Shown here piece after piece: positions 30,686-38,677 of a DNA stretch of 48,155 nucleotides. Source of the DNA: a virus. Location of the stretch: positions 1-48,155 of the IMG/VR virus record IMGVR_UViG_3300044949_000351. One strand, 5' to 3'. Under the pieces are notes generated by a model. That model made no database searches. It saw only the letters and a list, made by a program, of their open reading frames with translations, and had not been told where the DNA came from. Made by a program: the position numbers and the translations under genes. Position 1 is the stretch's first letter. Each line of letters opens with the position of its first letter.

Positions 30686-31117
30686 CTACATGCCCCAGAG
30701 CTCGTAGTGGGGGCTGTCGGTTTCCTTGGCTTCCCGCAGCTTGCCATCCCGGTCCCAGTCCATGCCGGACCGGATAGGCACGCCGAGCTCGGAGGCCGCC
30801 TCCATCATGGCGCGATACACCTCGTTGAACGGGGCTGGGTCTTCCCAGTCGTACGGCGCCGGAAGGATGTCGACCGCGTGGCCGAACCCATCCGCCTTCC
30901 TGAAGTGGTTGCTGTTGAGGGTCCACGTCACGACCTTGCCCGGCACAGTCCGGCCTTGGGCGTACAGCTGCTTCTGCCGCTCCGGAGAACGCACGCCCTC
31001 GATGACCATGAAGTCGACATTGGTCTTGGCGATGGCCAGCTTGAGTACGCGCACCAGCTTGGGGTGGACGCCCTCCATGTTCTTGAGGCTGCGCTCACCG
31101 AAAGAAAAACCAGTCAT
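30686..31117 (-). CDS. endolysin, M15-type L-Ala-D-Glu / VanY-like peptidase
   Basis: A 143-residue lysin. ATG 31117 with AAGGAGGGAGAAGA directly upstream is chosen over a longer frame that enters the holin gene. EGVRSPERQKQLYAQGRT (40-57) is the signature N-terminal part of the M15 endolysin family. The zinc ligands are H71, D83 (AVDIL) and H137 (PHYEL); the His-to-Asp spacing is longer than in T5- or lambda-type relatives because of the inserted FRKADGFGHA. There is no signal peptide, so it needs the holin to reach the peptidoglycan. Confidence 0.87.
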   Translation of the reverse strand: MTGFSFGERSLKNMEGVHPKLVRVLKLAIAKTNVDFMVIEGVRSPERQKQLYAQGRTVPGKVVTWTLNSNHFRKADGFGHAVDILPAPYDWEDPAPFNEVYRAMMEAASELGVPIRSGMDWDRDGKLREAKETDSPHYELWGM

Positions 31118-31377
31118 TCTTCTCCCTCCTTGGGGTGTTTGCCCTTCCACGCTCCAGCGAGCTTGGCGTAATCCAACACCGAGGCTCCGGCCAGATACAA
31201 ACCCGCCACGACAATATTGGACACGATAAGAGCGATGGCGACCCATTTCAGGGCGGACGGGTCGTTCAGCTTCCAGACAGCGGCGGCCACAATCAGCAGG
31301 TTAATCGCGGTAGCAGCATAGGTATAACTCCTACGCCAGAGCCAACCACGTTCCGCAGGTGTATCGTCGCTCGTCAC
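31114..31377 (-). CDS. holin candidate (two membrane segments)
   Basis: An 87-residue protein with GTG start 31377; its stop overlaps the endolysin ATG (ATGA). Two hydrophobic segments are seen (about 17-37, YTYAATAINLLIVAAAV; about 43-68, WVAIALIVSNIVVAGLYLAG), with a charged tail KGKHPKEGEE. Two segments and a basic/acidic tail next to an endolysin fit a class II holin. An alternative holin candidate is at 38009-38272. Confidence 0.72.
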   Translation of the reverse strand: MTSDDTPAERGWLWRRSYTYAATAINLLIVAAAVWKLNDPSALKWVAIALIVSNIVVAGLYLAGASVLDYAKLAGAWKGKHPKEGEE

Positions 31378-31378
31378 G

Positions 31379-31861
31379 TCAAGTTACCCGTATGATTGCA
31401 CTACTAGCATTAGCAACGGGGAAGGTTATGACAAACTGCCCCTCAACGGCCCTCTTGTCCGCGCCAAAGTCCAGCACGCACACGGCGGCGTTAGGCAGCA
31501 CGGCGCCAGTGTTACTAAGCGCGGACGGAGTGCTGTTGTAAATAAGCGCGCCTCTGGCGGTTATGGTGACGTCCGTGAAGGTGAGCGTCGCGAAGTTGCA
31601 GAACCCGACACCAGAGTCATAGCTAAGCTGCGTCGCAGACACCCCGAGGTTGGTCAGCGCGGCTCCGCCCGGCGCGTAGTTATACGCGGAGACTTCCCCT
31701 GTCGACGTGTAGGTGGTGGTGTTGGCGTCCAGTCCCGCCATAGACGTGTACAGCGCCAGCTTGAACACATCCGCGCCGCTCTGTGCACTAGGGCGGAAGT
31801 CATGGACGCCGAGAAGTAGCTCAGCGCGGAACGACGTGCAGATCGTCTGGAAGATGGCCAT
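31379..31861 (-). CDS. minor virion protein (conserved in phages)
   Basis: A 160-residue beta-rich protein. The opening MAIFQTICTSFRAELLLGVH followed by FKLALYTSMAGLDANTTTYT matches a small structural family that recurs in tailed phages beside fibres and adaptors. Its stop lies one base before the holin start region. No enzyme motif is present. A tail or head-surface component is likely, but the exact place is unknown. Confidence 0.55.
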   Translation of the reverse strand: MAIFQTICTSFRAELLLGVHDFRPSAQSGADVFKLALYTSMAGLDANTTTYTSTGEVSAYNYAPGGAALTNLGVSATQLSYDSGVGFCNFATLTFTDVTITARGALIYNSTPSALSNTGAVLPNAAVCVLDFGADKRAVEGQFVITFPVANASSAIIRVT

Positions 31862-31869
31862 GGAACCCC

Positions 31870-32532
31870 CTACCGCACCGGCACCCGCGCTTGAAGGGTC
31901 CGGTACGTATCTTGCCTGTTCTTGCCCGAGGCGAGCTGCCTTAGCTGCTCCAGCGCGTCGTCGTACCGCTTCTGGTACTCGGCGATAACGTCCGGCTCAC
32001 CCTTCATGTACGTATATGCTTCCAGCAGCGAGCCGTACAGAAGCACGGAGTCAAAGTTATCGCCGAGCCAAGTGTTGGTGGCGGTCACTATAGACTCAGG
32101 GTACTTATAGTAAACAACCTCTACAGAATACACAGCGTTAGGCGTCGGGGCCAGTATATACTGCGTGGGGCTGTTGTAGGCGTAGTACTGCGGTGTCCCG
32201 GTATCAGTGGGGTCCGGGAAACTCTCTCGCATAAAATTCACGTCTTTGTTCAGCAGATACGTATAGTCGTTGGTGGTCGGGTTTATGACCGCCATGGAGA
32301 AGTTCGACAACCAGTCCGTAGGTACGGAGAGGAAAGCATTTCCCGAGGTCGTCGTAAGGGTAGTCGTGTTGCGCTCTGCAAGGAGCTGCACCGAGTTGTA
32401 CACTCGTTGCTCGGCCTGCCGGACAAAGATAGCGAGTTGTTCAGCGGACGTAAGATCGCTCGTCCCCACCGTGGAGGGGAAGTCGTTTTCGACATACGCC
32501 TTTATGGCTTCGACGAGCGCCGCGTAGTTCAT
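31870..32532 (-). CDS. head-tail adaptor-like protein
   Basis: A 220-residue helical/beta protein. Residues about 1-45 (YAALVEAIKAYVENDFP, IFVRQAEQRVYNSVQ) are helical; then NAFLSVPTDWLSNFSMAV and NDYTYLLNKDVNFMRESFP follow, a pattern shared by adaptor proteins that attach to the portal in SU10- and T7-like tails. The C-terminus (YDDALEQLRQLASGKNRQDT) is again helical. It stands beside another adaptor candidate at 33178-33888. The role as adaptor or tail tubular protein A is inferred from family pattern and context. Confidence 0.62.
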   Translation of the reverse strand: MNYAALVEAIKAYVENDFPSTVGTSDLTSAEQLAIFVRQAEQRVYNSVQLLAERNTTTLTTTSGNAFLSVPTDWLSNFSMAVINPTTNDYTYLLNKDVNFMRESFPDPTDTGTPQYYAYNSPTQYILAPTPNAVYSVEVVYYKYPESIVTATNTWLGDNFDSVLLYGSLLEAYTYMKGEPDVIAEYQKRYDDALEQLRQLASGKNRQDTYRTLQARVPVR

Positions 32533-32534
32533 GG

Positions 32535-32672
32535 TTAGCCCAGCTTGGCGCTGGAGTTAGTCCCACGGGTAGCGGCCCCAGTACCCCGCGTCTTCTGCGT
32601 CTGGGTGTTCTTGACGTTGTTCGGGTAACCGTTGCCCTTGGGCACCGCCACCGACTTGGGCATCTTGTTCAT
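32535..32672 (-). CDS. 45-residue basic peptide
   Basis: A small frame with ATG at 32672 and TAA at 32535-32537, ending two bases before the adaptor ATG. The peptide starts MNKMPKSVAVPKGNGYPNNV and has the KTRGTGAATRGTNSSAKLG end that is typical of tiny basic proteins in phage structural modules. It fills an otherwise empty 144-base gap. Confidence 0.6.
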   Translation of the reverse strand: MNKMPKSVAVPKGNGYPNNVKNTQTQKTRGTGAATRGTNSSAKLG

Positions 32673-32676
32673 CTGC

Positions 32677-33168
32677 CTACTCCAGCAAAATGTAGGAGCC
32701 GTTCTCTTGGAGAAGGGCGAACCCGTCTTCCTGCAACAGCTCGCCAGTAACGGGGTTAACAGTCGTGGTCACACTGACGCTGCCAAGCGTCGCTTGCATT
32801 AGTAGCGTATCTGAGAGGCCAGATAAACCCAGCGGGTCGTTGAAGCCTACAGGACCCCACCCCCACTGGATGACTCTGCTACCCTCGCCCGGGGTGCCGG
32901 TGTCATCAGCACCGATCTGGAGGCCGCCGGTCCCTGACTGCAAATAGGTGGTGTCCGGGCGAGGGTTTCGCAGGGCTTGGGGGTCGTCAACCGGGTACAT
33001 GCCCAGCTGGAGCTGGGGCTGATCAGGCTCCCAGCACGAACGACACACGAGCAGGTTCACGTTCTTGGTCTTGATGACCAAGGTCCGGAGTTCACGCAGT
33101 TTGAACTGGAACCCGCACCGATCACATTCGGATATGGCGATCTTGCCAGAGGCGAACCGGTTAGGCAT
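32677..33168 (-). CDS. zinc-ribbon structural protein
   Basis: A 163-residue protein. Two cysteine pairs near the N-terminus (ECDRCGFQF and VCRSCWEPDQ, about residues 14-46) predict a zinc ribbon. The rest is low-complexity, with QLQLGMYPVDDPQALRNPRP and a C-terminal repeat of QEDGFALLQENGSYILLE type, which often appears in phage tail-tip and fibre proteins. Similar small proteins sit between adaptor genes in environmental podovirus genomes. The role is unknown; virion location is inferred. Confidence 0.55.
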   Translation of the reverse strand: MPNRFASGKIAISECDRCGFQFKLRELRTLVIKTKNVNLLVCRSCWEPDQPQLQLGMYPVDDPQALRNPRPDTTYLQSGTGGLQIGADDTGTPGEGSRVIQWGWGPVGFNDPLGLSGLSDTLLMQATLGSVSVTTTVNPVTGELLQEDGFALLQENGSYILLE

Positions 33169-33177
33169 GCAAGGCCC

Positions 33178-33888
33178 CTAGTACATCATCTGGCGCGGCG
33201 CGATGCGCAGGGGGGCCTTCTCTCGGTCCTCGTCAGCGGCCATACGGAACTGCTCCTCGTACATCTCCTTGAGCATGGGGATGCGCGGTGCGGCGTCGGG
33301 GATTTTCAGCGACAGGTAATACGCGAGCCCGGCGACCATGCAGGGGAGAAAGCGGAACGGGATGTCCTGCGTCGCCGCTCCCGTAGCCCCCGCGTCCTGA
33401 ATACGGCGCAGGCGCCAGTACACGAACGTGTAGACGTCGTCTTGGTCCGGGCATGGCCACACATTGATTGTGGGAGACGCGACGCCGGACGGGCCTGTAG
33501 CGCCGGACTGGCGGTTGATCCACACCTGAATGGGACGCCCCTGCGCGTTCTTGTTCGGGATCGTGGAGTAGGTGTCGACGCTGATGCGGGAGATGTTGAT
33601 GTCGGTCTGGTTGGACCCCGTCCCGGTCCGCACTACGTGTTCCAGCAGGTCGATGGTATCGACAGGCAGGTTGTAGCTTATGTCGCCCTGCGTAAGCGCG
33701 ATGGAGCCCTGCTCCACCGTCCAGAGATTGATACCCCTGTTGGACCACTCGATGGTCATGAGGTTCAGACTACGGCGCGCCGTGCGCAGGTCGTAGCCGG
33801 TGCGGAGCTCGACGCCACAACGCTCGAACGCCTCTTCCACGAGGTTGTTCAGGTCGAGGTTGAAAGTCGTCGTGCCTGCGGTGGTCAT
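33178..33888 (-). CDS. head-tail connector / tail-tube adaptor-like protein
   Basis: A 236-residue protein. The N-terminus (LNNLVEEAFERCGVELRTGY then DLRTARRSLNLMTIEWSNRG) is a helical pattern shared by connector proteins of many podoviruses and siphoviruses. A middle segment has VDTIDLLEHVVRTGTGSNQ and INVWPCPDQDDVYTFVYWRL, and the end has helices FRFLPCMVAGLAYYLSLKI and MLKEMYEEQFRMAADEDR. The start overlaps the stop of the next gene upstream by 4 bases. With the gene at 31870 it gives the window two related adaptor-type proteins. Confidence 0.65.
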   Translation of the reverse strand: MTTAGTTTFNLDLNNLVEEAFERCGVELRTGYDLRTARRSLNLMTIEWSNRGINLWTVEQGSIALTQGDISYNLPVDTIDLLEHVVRTGTGSNQTDINISRISVDTYSTIPNKNAQGRPIQVWINRQSGATGPSGVASPTINVWPCPDQDDVYTFVYWRLRRIQDAGATGAATQDIPFRFLPCMVAGLAYYLSLKIPDAAPRIPMLKEMYEEQFRMAADEDREKAPLRIAPRQMMY

Positions 33889-34280
33889 CGGTGTCTCGCG
33901 GTCTTTTTTGCGATGGCTTCAGGCTGCTTAACGAACTGCTTGCCAGCCTTGGTGCCCTCGCGTTTCGCCTTACTTGTAGCACCATACTCAGAGGGCGTCA
34001 GCGCCTGCCGCGCGGCTTTCGGCAGGTAGCGCTCGCCCGTGGCCTTCGGCCCCTGTGTGGACGGCTTACCTGACTTCGTACCCCAGTCCTCGTCAGTCCA
34101 CTTCGACAACGACTTCTGCGCCTCGGTCTTGGGTCCGCTGTACCCACCGCCGGACTTCTTGTAGCGCTGGGTAGCGAGCTGCGCCTTGCGCGCTGACCAT
34201 TGCCCGGGCTTGCCGCCCTTGTCCCCGGCCTTTACCGCCGCGACGGTGCGCTTCCACTTCGGCTCGTCGGTGCGCGCCAT
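33885..34280 (-). CDS. small basic protein (DUF5872-like)
   Basis: A 131-residue Lys-rich protein (WSARKAQLATQRYKKSGGGY; LSKWTDEDWGTKSGKP; GERYLPKAARQALTPSEY). The WTDEDWGTKSGKPS and YLPKAARQALTPSEY signatures match a domain known from phages and large viruses as DUF5872. It is strongly positive and probably binds DNA or packaged nucleic acid. No enzymatic motif is seen. Confidence 0.65.
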   Translation of the reverse strand: MARTDEPKWKRTVAAVKAGDKGGKPGQWSARKAQLATQRYKKSGGGYSGPKTEAQKSLSKWTDEDWGTKSGKPSTQGPKATGERYLPKAARQALTPSEYGATSKAKREGTKAGKQFVKQPEAIAKKTARHR

Positions 34281-34544
34281 CTACTTGAACTTCCGCAGGG
34301 TCTTCGCCAAGCGGGCGCGTTGTCCGAGCTTACCCGGCATCTTGGCGGCTGCCGCCAGCTTGGGCATGGGGATAGTCTGGGACTTCTTCACCCCGAGCGA
34401 CCGCTTCAACGCGCCCTTGTTCTTGGGGTTGATGGCGTCTTTGATCCAGTCACCCGCAGCGTACGTATCCGGGGTGTCTGTTTTGTTCGACGCGGTGGGC
34501 ATCTTCGACTTGCGAATAGCCCCCATACCACGACTGGGACGCAT
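34281..34544 (-). CDS. small basic virion-associated protein
   Basis: I chose ATG 34544 with AGGAG before it, giving 87 residues; the longer frame to 34574 overlaps the preceding gene. It opens MRPSRGMGAIRKSKMP and ends in a basic helix (KMPGKLGQRARLAKTLRKFK). This kind of Lys/Met-rich small protein recurs in the structural block. It may be packaged with DNA; no family name can be given. Confidence 0.6.
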   Translation of the reverse strand: MRPSRGMGAIRKSKMPTASNKTDTPDTYAAGDWIKDAINPKNKGALKRSLGVKKSQTIPMPKLAAAAKMPGKLGQRARLAKTLRKFK

Positions 34545-34570
34545 CGGTGTGTCTCCTGCTTGGCCCGGGG

Positions 34571-34885
34571 TCACTCCACGGGGACGACGAACCGGGTGAC
34601 TTCCGGCTCGACAACTTGTGCAGCAAGCGCGGCGGCAAGGGTCGCCTCGACATCATCGGCGATCTCGTCGCCCACCCATTCGCGCACCACGGCGCTCGTG
34701 ATGCCGTCAGGCGCAGGCACGAAGTTATCCGGCGACGGCTCCCCAAGCGCCTTGGACCCACAGGCGGCCATGTCGAGGCCGTCCAGCACGCCAGTGCAGC
34801 GCCAATGCATAGTGCGGGCGACGTTGACGAGCTCGCCTTCGTCTATGCACTCCAGCTCAGCAGTCCATGTGTAGCTAGTGGGCAT
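34571..34885 (-). CDS. conserved phage protein (DUF7936-like)
   Basis: A 104-residue protein. YTWTAELECIDEGELVNVAR followed by MHWRCTGVLDG is a beta strand pattern, and VREWVGDEIADDVEATLA is a helix; this layout resembles small phage proteins grouped as DUF7936. It lies between fibre and adaptor genes. The role is unknown, and a tail or chaperone-like function is only a guess. Confidence 0.5.
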   Translation of the reverse strand: MPTSYTWTAELECIDEGELVNVARTMHWRCTGVLDGLDMAACGSKALGEPSPDNFVPAPDGITSAVVREWVGDEIADDVEATLAAALAAQVVEPEVTRFVVPVE

Positions 34886-34888
34886 CGG

Positions 34889-35218
34889 TTAACCTTTCAG
34901 GCGCGCCGGGTCGACGGCCTCGACGAGCTGCTCGAAAACGACAGACATGAGCGGTTGGGCGGCAGCGCGGTCGATAATCAGCGTCACCTCACCACTGTCG
35001 AGCTCCACTTCACCCGTGCCGTCACCGAGCTTGCGGCCCAGCCGGGCCACGGCGACGCGACTGGCTACACCCGCTTGTGCGTCAGCGGCGATAGGCAAGT
35101 CGATGACTTGGAAGAGCAGGGTGCCGATGGTCGCTTCCGCGCCCGGCGCTTCTGCGGTGCCCTCGACCATGCGGCGACCCGCGCGGTTAAAGATAGGGGT
35201 GCTGAGATTGAGCTTCAT
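34889..35218 (-). CDS. unknown small late protein
   Basis: A 109-residue protein, MKLNLSTPIFNRAGRRMVEG, with a hydrophobic strand LIIDRAAAQPLMSVVFEQL and a conserved-looking EVELDSGEVTLIID segment. It closely follows the fibre gene, so it may assist fibre or tail assembly in the way small proteins beside fibre genes often do. No family is recognised. Confidence 0.5.
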   Translation of the reverse strand: MKLNLSTPIFNRAGRRMVEGTAEAPGAEATIGTLLFQVIDLPIAADAQAGVASRVAVARLGRKLGDGTGEVELDSGEVTLIIDRAAAQPLMSVVFEQLVEAVDPARLKG

Positions 35219-35230
35219 AGGTCTCTCTGG

Positions 35231-37525
35231 TTATGCGTTAGCGATGGTGGTCACGGTGCCGGAGGAGCCTCGCCATTTCAGCGCCCCCGCTTCGGAGTAG
35301 AGCGTGCCGCCGGACGACGGATTTCCGGTCGGCGCGGTGCCGATGTTGCCCAACACGATCCCCGCCCCGACCATCGCCGTGGGCAACGAGGTATTGGTGC
35401 CGATCAGTAGCGGATGGGCAAAGTGCGCCATGTCGGCGGTGCCCGGCGCGAAGATCGAGTAGCCGGTGGTGACGCCCGTGATCTTCTGGCCGTTGATGCG
35501 GATACCGACGGCGGTCGTGATCGCGCCCCCGGCGGTTATAGTTGGCGCATTGGCTTGTAAGTGGATGCTGTTGCCGACAACAGAAGCCGCGTTGTTCAGG
35601 GTGATATTGGAATTGTAGGAGGTTATCGAGCTGATCGACCCGGCAAACCGCGTCTCGGCGACTATTTGGACGCCGTTCACGTTGCCGCTTAGTTGGTTGA
35701 TGATCGTGCCTTGGATCAGGTACGGATTGCCCGTGCTGTCCAGACGCTCGCCACCCGTGCCAAGGTTGAGCCCCACCGTCGCGCTGGTAGAGGCGCCCAT
35801 CGCTGCGAGGTTACCGACCGGCGAGACTTGGAAGCGCACGCCCCCACCCGACGTCTGGACTTGCAGCGCGTCGGCGCTCTGGCTGGCGGCCATCCGGACA
35901 ATCATTGCCTCGCGCGACGCCGAGCCGCTCTGAACGCCGAATTGGGCCGTCAGAGCGGTCTGACCGACGTTGAACAGACCGCTAGCGTCCACACGCCAGC
36001 GTTCGACGCTGTTGGTGTGGAGCGTTACGACGTTGACCGTCGATTGCGAGAAATAGCCTCCCCACGATCCGCCGCCGCCGCTAGTCGCCGATGACCAACC
36101 GTAGCTATGTCCCGTACCGCCGCGAACGCCACCAGAGGAGAAATTGATAGAGTTTGTCGACGCGGGGATAATTTCGACCTGAGACGCCGAAGCCGTGACC
36201 TTCGACACCCCACCGATTACAACAGCGAGCGTGTCGACGCCGGAAAGCTGCGCCAGACCGGTGTTGGTGTCGCCTGAGATGTAGAGGCCGGGCGCGGCGA
36301 GCGTACCCGCAATGATGCCAAGCTCGCTGGTCAAAAGGCCGCCCGTGAAGCTGCCAGTGGTGGCCTGATATGACGGCGCAACCCCCGCGCCGTTGGAGGT
36401 CAGGACATGGCCCGCCGTGCCCGCCGCGAGCTTCGTGAGTGTAGTGGCTGCCGAGGCGTAGAGGATATCGCCGGTCGTGTAGGTCGACTGCCCCGTGCCA
36501 CCGTTAGCGGCAACCAGAGTACCTGCAAGTGTAATAGTGCCGGAGGCAGTGATGGGTCCGCCGGACGTCGACAGGCCGGTAGTCCCGCCCGACACATTCA
36601 CAGACGTCACAGTGCCGGAACCCGCAGCGGCGGTCCACGAGGTATTACTTCCGTCGGTCGTGAGTACCTTACCAGAGTTAGCGGTCTGCGACGGTAGCAG
36701 GGCGTTAATGGCGTCGTTCGCAGTGCCTTGGCCAGTACCACCCCGGGCGATAGCCAGCGTGCCGGTGGCGGCGTTGGAGACGTTAAGCGCAGTGGCGTTG
36801 GCGATGTTTACGGAGGTTGGCGTACCCAGTATGGGCGTCACCAACGTCGGCGAGGTGCTGAGAACAACGTCGCCGGAGCCAGTGGCGGTCGTAGCGCCTG
36901 TACCACCCCGAGCGACAGCCAGCGTGCCGGTGGCGGCATTGGAGACGTTGAGGGCGGTGGCGTTCGTCAGGTCCGCCGCAGACGGCGTGCCGAGGTTAGG
37001 CGTCGTGAGCGTCGGCGAGGTGCTGAGGACGACGCTCCCGGAGCCAGTGGCGGTCGTGACACCCGTACCGCCGTTAGCGACGGCCAACGTGCCCCCGAGT
37101 GTAATAGTCCCGGACGTGGTGACCGGGCCCCCGGTAGTCGTCAACCCGGTCGTACCACCCGACACATTGACGGACGTCACCGATCCAGACGCACTGACGG
37201 CAGCCCACGACGTGACCCCGTTGCCGTCTGTCTGGAGGTAGTAGCCGCCGGTGCCGCCGCTGGTCGGCAGGGTAAAGGTCCAAGTCCCGGCGGCGGCAGC
37301 GCCCTGCACCGTGACGACACCACTGGTGCTGCCAGCGAATGTGAGCTGGCCGAGTGCGGACCCCGCTGTGCCTAGGTCCAACGAGAGTGCGGAAACCGCG
37401 CGTCCGGCAGTTAGCGAACTGACCGGCGTCTTAACGGTCGCTCCGCCTTGGACAATAGGCAGGACTTCGGTCCCCGCGAGGGGGGTAGTGGCCGAAGTCA
37501 GTCCAGAGATAGGTTTATCGACCAT
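35231..37525 (-). CDS. 764-residue tail fibre-like protein (shorter fibre)
   Basis: The N-terminus (ISGLTSATTPLAGTEVLPIV) is a common phage fibre start. The shaft contains units with GSVTSVNVSGGTTGL, GTLAVANGGTGVTTATGSG and LTNATALNVSNAATGTLAV, the same building blocks as the larger fibre at 26557-30123. The C-terminal half is beta-rich and non-repetitive (SASQVEIIPASTNSINFSSG, GYSIFAPGTADMAHFAHPLL), ending ALKWRGSSGTVTTIANA, a motif found on fibres and head-surface proteins. It may be a second receptor-binding or side fibre. ATG 37525 is the only good start. Confidence 0.78.
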   Translation of the reverse strand: MVDKPISGLTSATTPLAGTEVLPIVQGGATVKTPVSSLTAGRAVSALSLDLGTAGSALGQLTFAGSTSGVVTVQGAAAAGTWTFTLPTSGGTGGYYLQTDGNGVTSWAAVSASGSVTSVNVSGGTTGLTTTGGPVTTSGTITLGGTLAVANGGTGVTTATGSGSVVLSTSPTLTTPNLGTPSAADLTNATALNVSNAATGTLAVARGGTGATTATGSGDVVLSTSPTLVTPILGTPTSVNIANATALNVSNAATGTLAIARGGTGQGTANDAINALLPSQTANSGKVLTTDGSNTSWTAAAGSGTVTSVNVSGGTTGLSTSGGPITASGTITLAGTLVAANGGTGQSTYTTGDILYASAATTLTKLAAGTAGHVLTSNGAGVAPSYQATTGSFTGGLLTSELGIIAGTLAAPGLYISGDTNTGLAQLSGVDTLAVVIGGVSKVTASASQVEIIPASTNSINFSSGGVRGGTGHSYGWSSATSGGGGSWGGYFSQSTVNVVTLHTNSVERWRVDASGLFNVGQTALTAQFGVQSGSASREAMIVRMAASQSADALQVQTSGGGVRFQVSPVGNLAAMGASTSATVGLNLGTGGERLDSTGNPYLIQGTIINQLSGNVNGVQIVAETRFAGSISSITSYNSNITLNNAASVVGNSIHLQANAPTITAGGAITTAVGIRINGQKITGVTTGYSIFAPGTADMAHFAHPLLIGTNTSLPTAMVGAGIVLGNIGTAPTGNPSSGGTLYSEAGALKWRGSSGTVTTIANA

Positions 37526-37541
37526 TCACGGTGTCCTATGC

Positions 37542-37563
37542 ACGAACGGAAGGGGCCGTTCGT
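37542..37563 (-). other. stem-loop upstream of the shorter fibre gene
   Basis: ACGAACGG (37542-37549) pairs with CCGTTCGT (37556-37563) around a 6-base loop, in the 65-base gap between the fibre start and the preceding gene's stop. No T-run follows on the minus strand, so a full terminator is unlikely. It could be an RNA-processing site or a leader element that tunes fibre translation. Confidence 0.45.
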
Positions 37564-37590
37564 AACCGCCAACAGCCCCGACGCAGGTTG

Positions 37591-37830
37591 TTAGCAACCC
37601 TTGGTCATGCCACCCTTGGCCATCTTGACCTGCATGCCTTTGGTCTTGCCCTTTCTAACAGCAGGGCCGTCGGCGGTCGAGCGGTACATACCGCCCTTGG
37701 CCATACCCTTGCCCTTACCCTTGGCCATGCCCTTCATCTCGGACTGCTCATGCTTGAGCATACCCTTGGGGGCGCCCTTGGCCTTCATGAAGGCCACTTC
37801 ACGCTTCATCATCTTCTTCGACTCGGCCAT
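37591..37830 (-). CDS. small Lys/Met/Gly-rich basic protein
   Basis: A 79-residue protein from ATG 37830, with AGGAGGGCGTT before it. It is almost wholly low-complexity (MKGMAKGKGKGMAKGGMYRS, VRKGKTKGMQVKMAKGGMTK), ends in Cys and has more than a third Lys/Met. Similar GKTKG and MAKGG elements occur in the neighbours at 37840 and 38528, so the group is probably paralogous. Strong positive charge suggests nucleic-acid binding within the virion. Confidence 0.6.
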   Translation of the reverse strand: MAESKKMMKREVAFMKAKGAPKGMLKHEQSEMKGMAKGKGKGMAKGGMYRSTADGPAVRKGKTKGMQVKMAKGGMTKGC

Positions 37831-37839
37831 AACGCCCTC

Positions 37840-38007
37840 CTATCGCATCTTACCACGGGTTTTACCCCGTTGAGCGCAGCCATCTGCGCGTTTGGAAGCG
37901 GAACCAACAGACCCGCCTTTGGCGTACTTCTTCACACCGCCGCCTTTTTCCATATCCATCGGGATCAGGCCGCCGAGACCACCGAGAACCTCGTTCATTT
38001 TGGCCAT
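37840..38007 (-). CDS. 55-residue basic protein with ADGCAQRGKTRG end
   Basis: A frame with ATG 38007 behind GGGAGG and TAG at 37840-37842. It starts MAKMNEVLGGLGGLIPMDM, has KKYAKGGSVGSASKRADGCA and ends QRGKTRGKMR. The end matches the one in the gene at 38528 (ASSRADGCATKGKTKGRFV). This signature is frequent in small phage proteins of the structural module whose function is not known. Confidence 0.65.
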   Translation of the reverse strand: MAKMNEVLGGLGGLIPMDMEKGGGVKKYAKGGSVGSASKRADGCAQRGKTRGKMR

Positions 38008-38008
38008 A

Positions 38009-38272
38009 TCAGCCTCCCTTTACCGCTGCGACAAGGGCGGTGATCCACCCTTTGAACCCGAGGATAAGGATGCCCGCAGTCAGAGAGATCGCTGCGATGA
38101 ACCCCACGCCGTGCTTCTTCAAGTCCAGCAGGCCCTGAACGTCGCGCTTGAGGTCCGCAACGTCGTTCTTCATCGCCGTAATCTCACCCATCCGCTCAAG
38201 CATAGTGTCGTGCTTCGCGGCTTGGTCGCGGATCGCCTCTCGCATCTCATTTCGGAAGGCTTCAAGTTCCAT
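38009..38272 (-). CDS. coiled-coil membrane protein, possible second holin (XhlA-like)
   Basis: 87 residues from ATG 38272 (GGAAG upstream), chosen over the longer frame that runs into the preceding gene. Residues 1-50 are a charged helix (MREAIRDQAAKHDTMLERMG, DVADLKRDVQGLL). One clear membrane segment follows (about 57-73, GFIAAISLTAGILILG) and the end is amphipathic (GWITALVAAVKGG). This coiled-coil-plus-membrane layout resembles the XhlA/hemolysin-type phage proteins. It may be an auxiliary holin or a virion membrane protein, being far from the lysis cassette at 30166-31377. Confidence 0.5.
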   Translation of the reverse strand: MELEAFRNEMREAIRDQAAKHDTMLERMGEITAMKNDVADLKRDVQGLLDLKKHGVGFIAAISLTAGILILGFKGWITALVAAVKGG

Positions 38273-38273
38273 G

Positions 38274-38528
38274 TCAGCACTTCCACGCGCGGAGGCTTTT
38301 ATTGATCCGACTGTTCGGGTCATTGGCGGTCTTCTCGCTAGTCAGCTTCTTTTTCATACCCGTCATACGGGCACAGAATGACTTTTTACGCGGGCCGCCC
38401 TCAGGTTGCGGGGCCTTAAGCCCCGGCTTGCCCGGGTTAGCCTTGTTGTAGGACGCACGGCCTTTGGCGTTCAGGCCCCCGGAAGCGGCCTTACCTTCTT
38501 TGCGCTGCCACGCCGGGGACTTGGCCAT
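38274..38528 (-). CDS. small basic phage protein (DUF6321-like)
   Basis: An 84-residue protein. AWQRKEGKAASGGLNAKGRA and GGPRKKSFCARMTGMKKKLT are the two conserved blocks of a small basic family (DUF6321-like) found in phages and giant viruses. It ends RINKSLRAWKC. ATG overlaps the stop of the 49-residue neighbour (ATGA). Function unknown; nucleic-acid binding is likely from charge. Confidence 0.65.
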   Translation of the reverse strand: MAKSPAWQRKEGKAASGGLNAKGRASYNKANPGKPGLKAPQPEGGPRKKSFCARMTGMKKKLTSEKTANDPNSRINKSLRAWKC

Positions 38529-38677
38529 CAGACAAAGCGCCCCTTTGTCTTGCCTTTGGTGGCGCAGCCGTCAGCGCGGCTCGAAGCGGAGCCGCCCTTG
38601 GCCATCTTGGTAAGCGGCTTACCCTTGTGCATGGCGCGCTCGTGCTTGTGCACGGCAGCGGACGCAGCTTTATCCAT
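38528..38677 (-). CDS. 49-residue basic protein, paralogue of the 37840 gene
   Basis: I chose ATG 38677 (GGAGG upstream, one-base overlap with the glycosyltransferase stop), which makes the protein 49 residues. The long upstream extension to 38785 lies inside the glycosyltransferase gene and is not credible. The peptide has HKHERAMHKGKPLTKMAKGG and SASSRADGCATKGKTKGRFV. The shared ending with 37840-38007 shows these are related copies. Confidence 0.65.
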   Translation of the reverse strand: MDKAASAAVHKHERAMHKGKPLTKMAKGGSASSRADGCATKGKTKGRFV

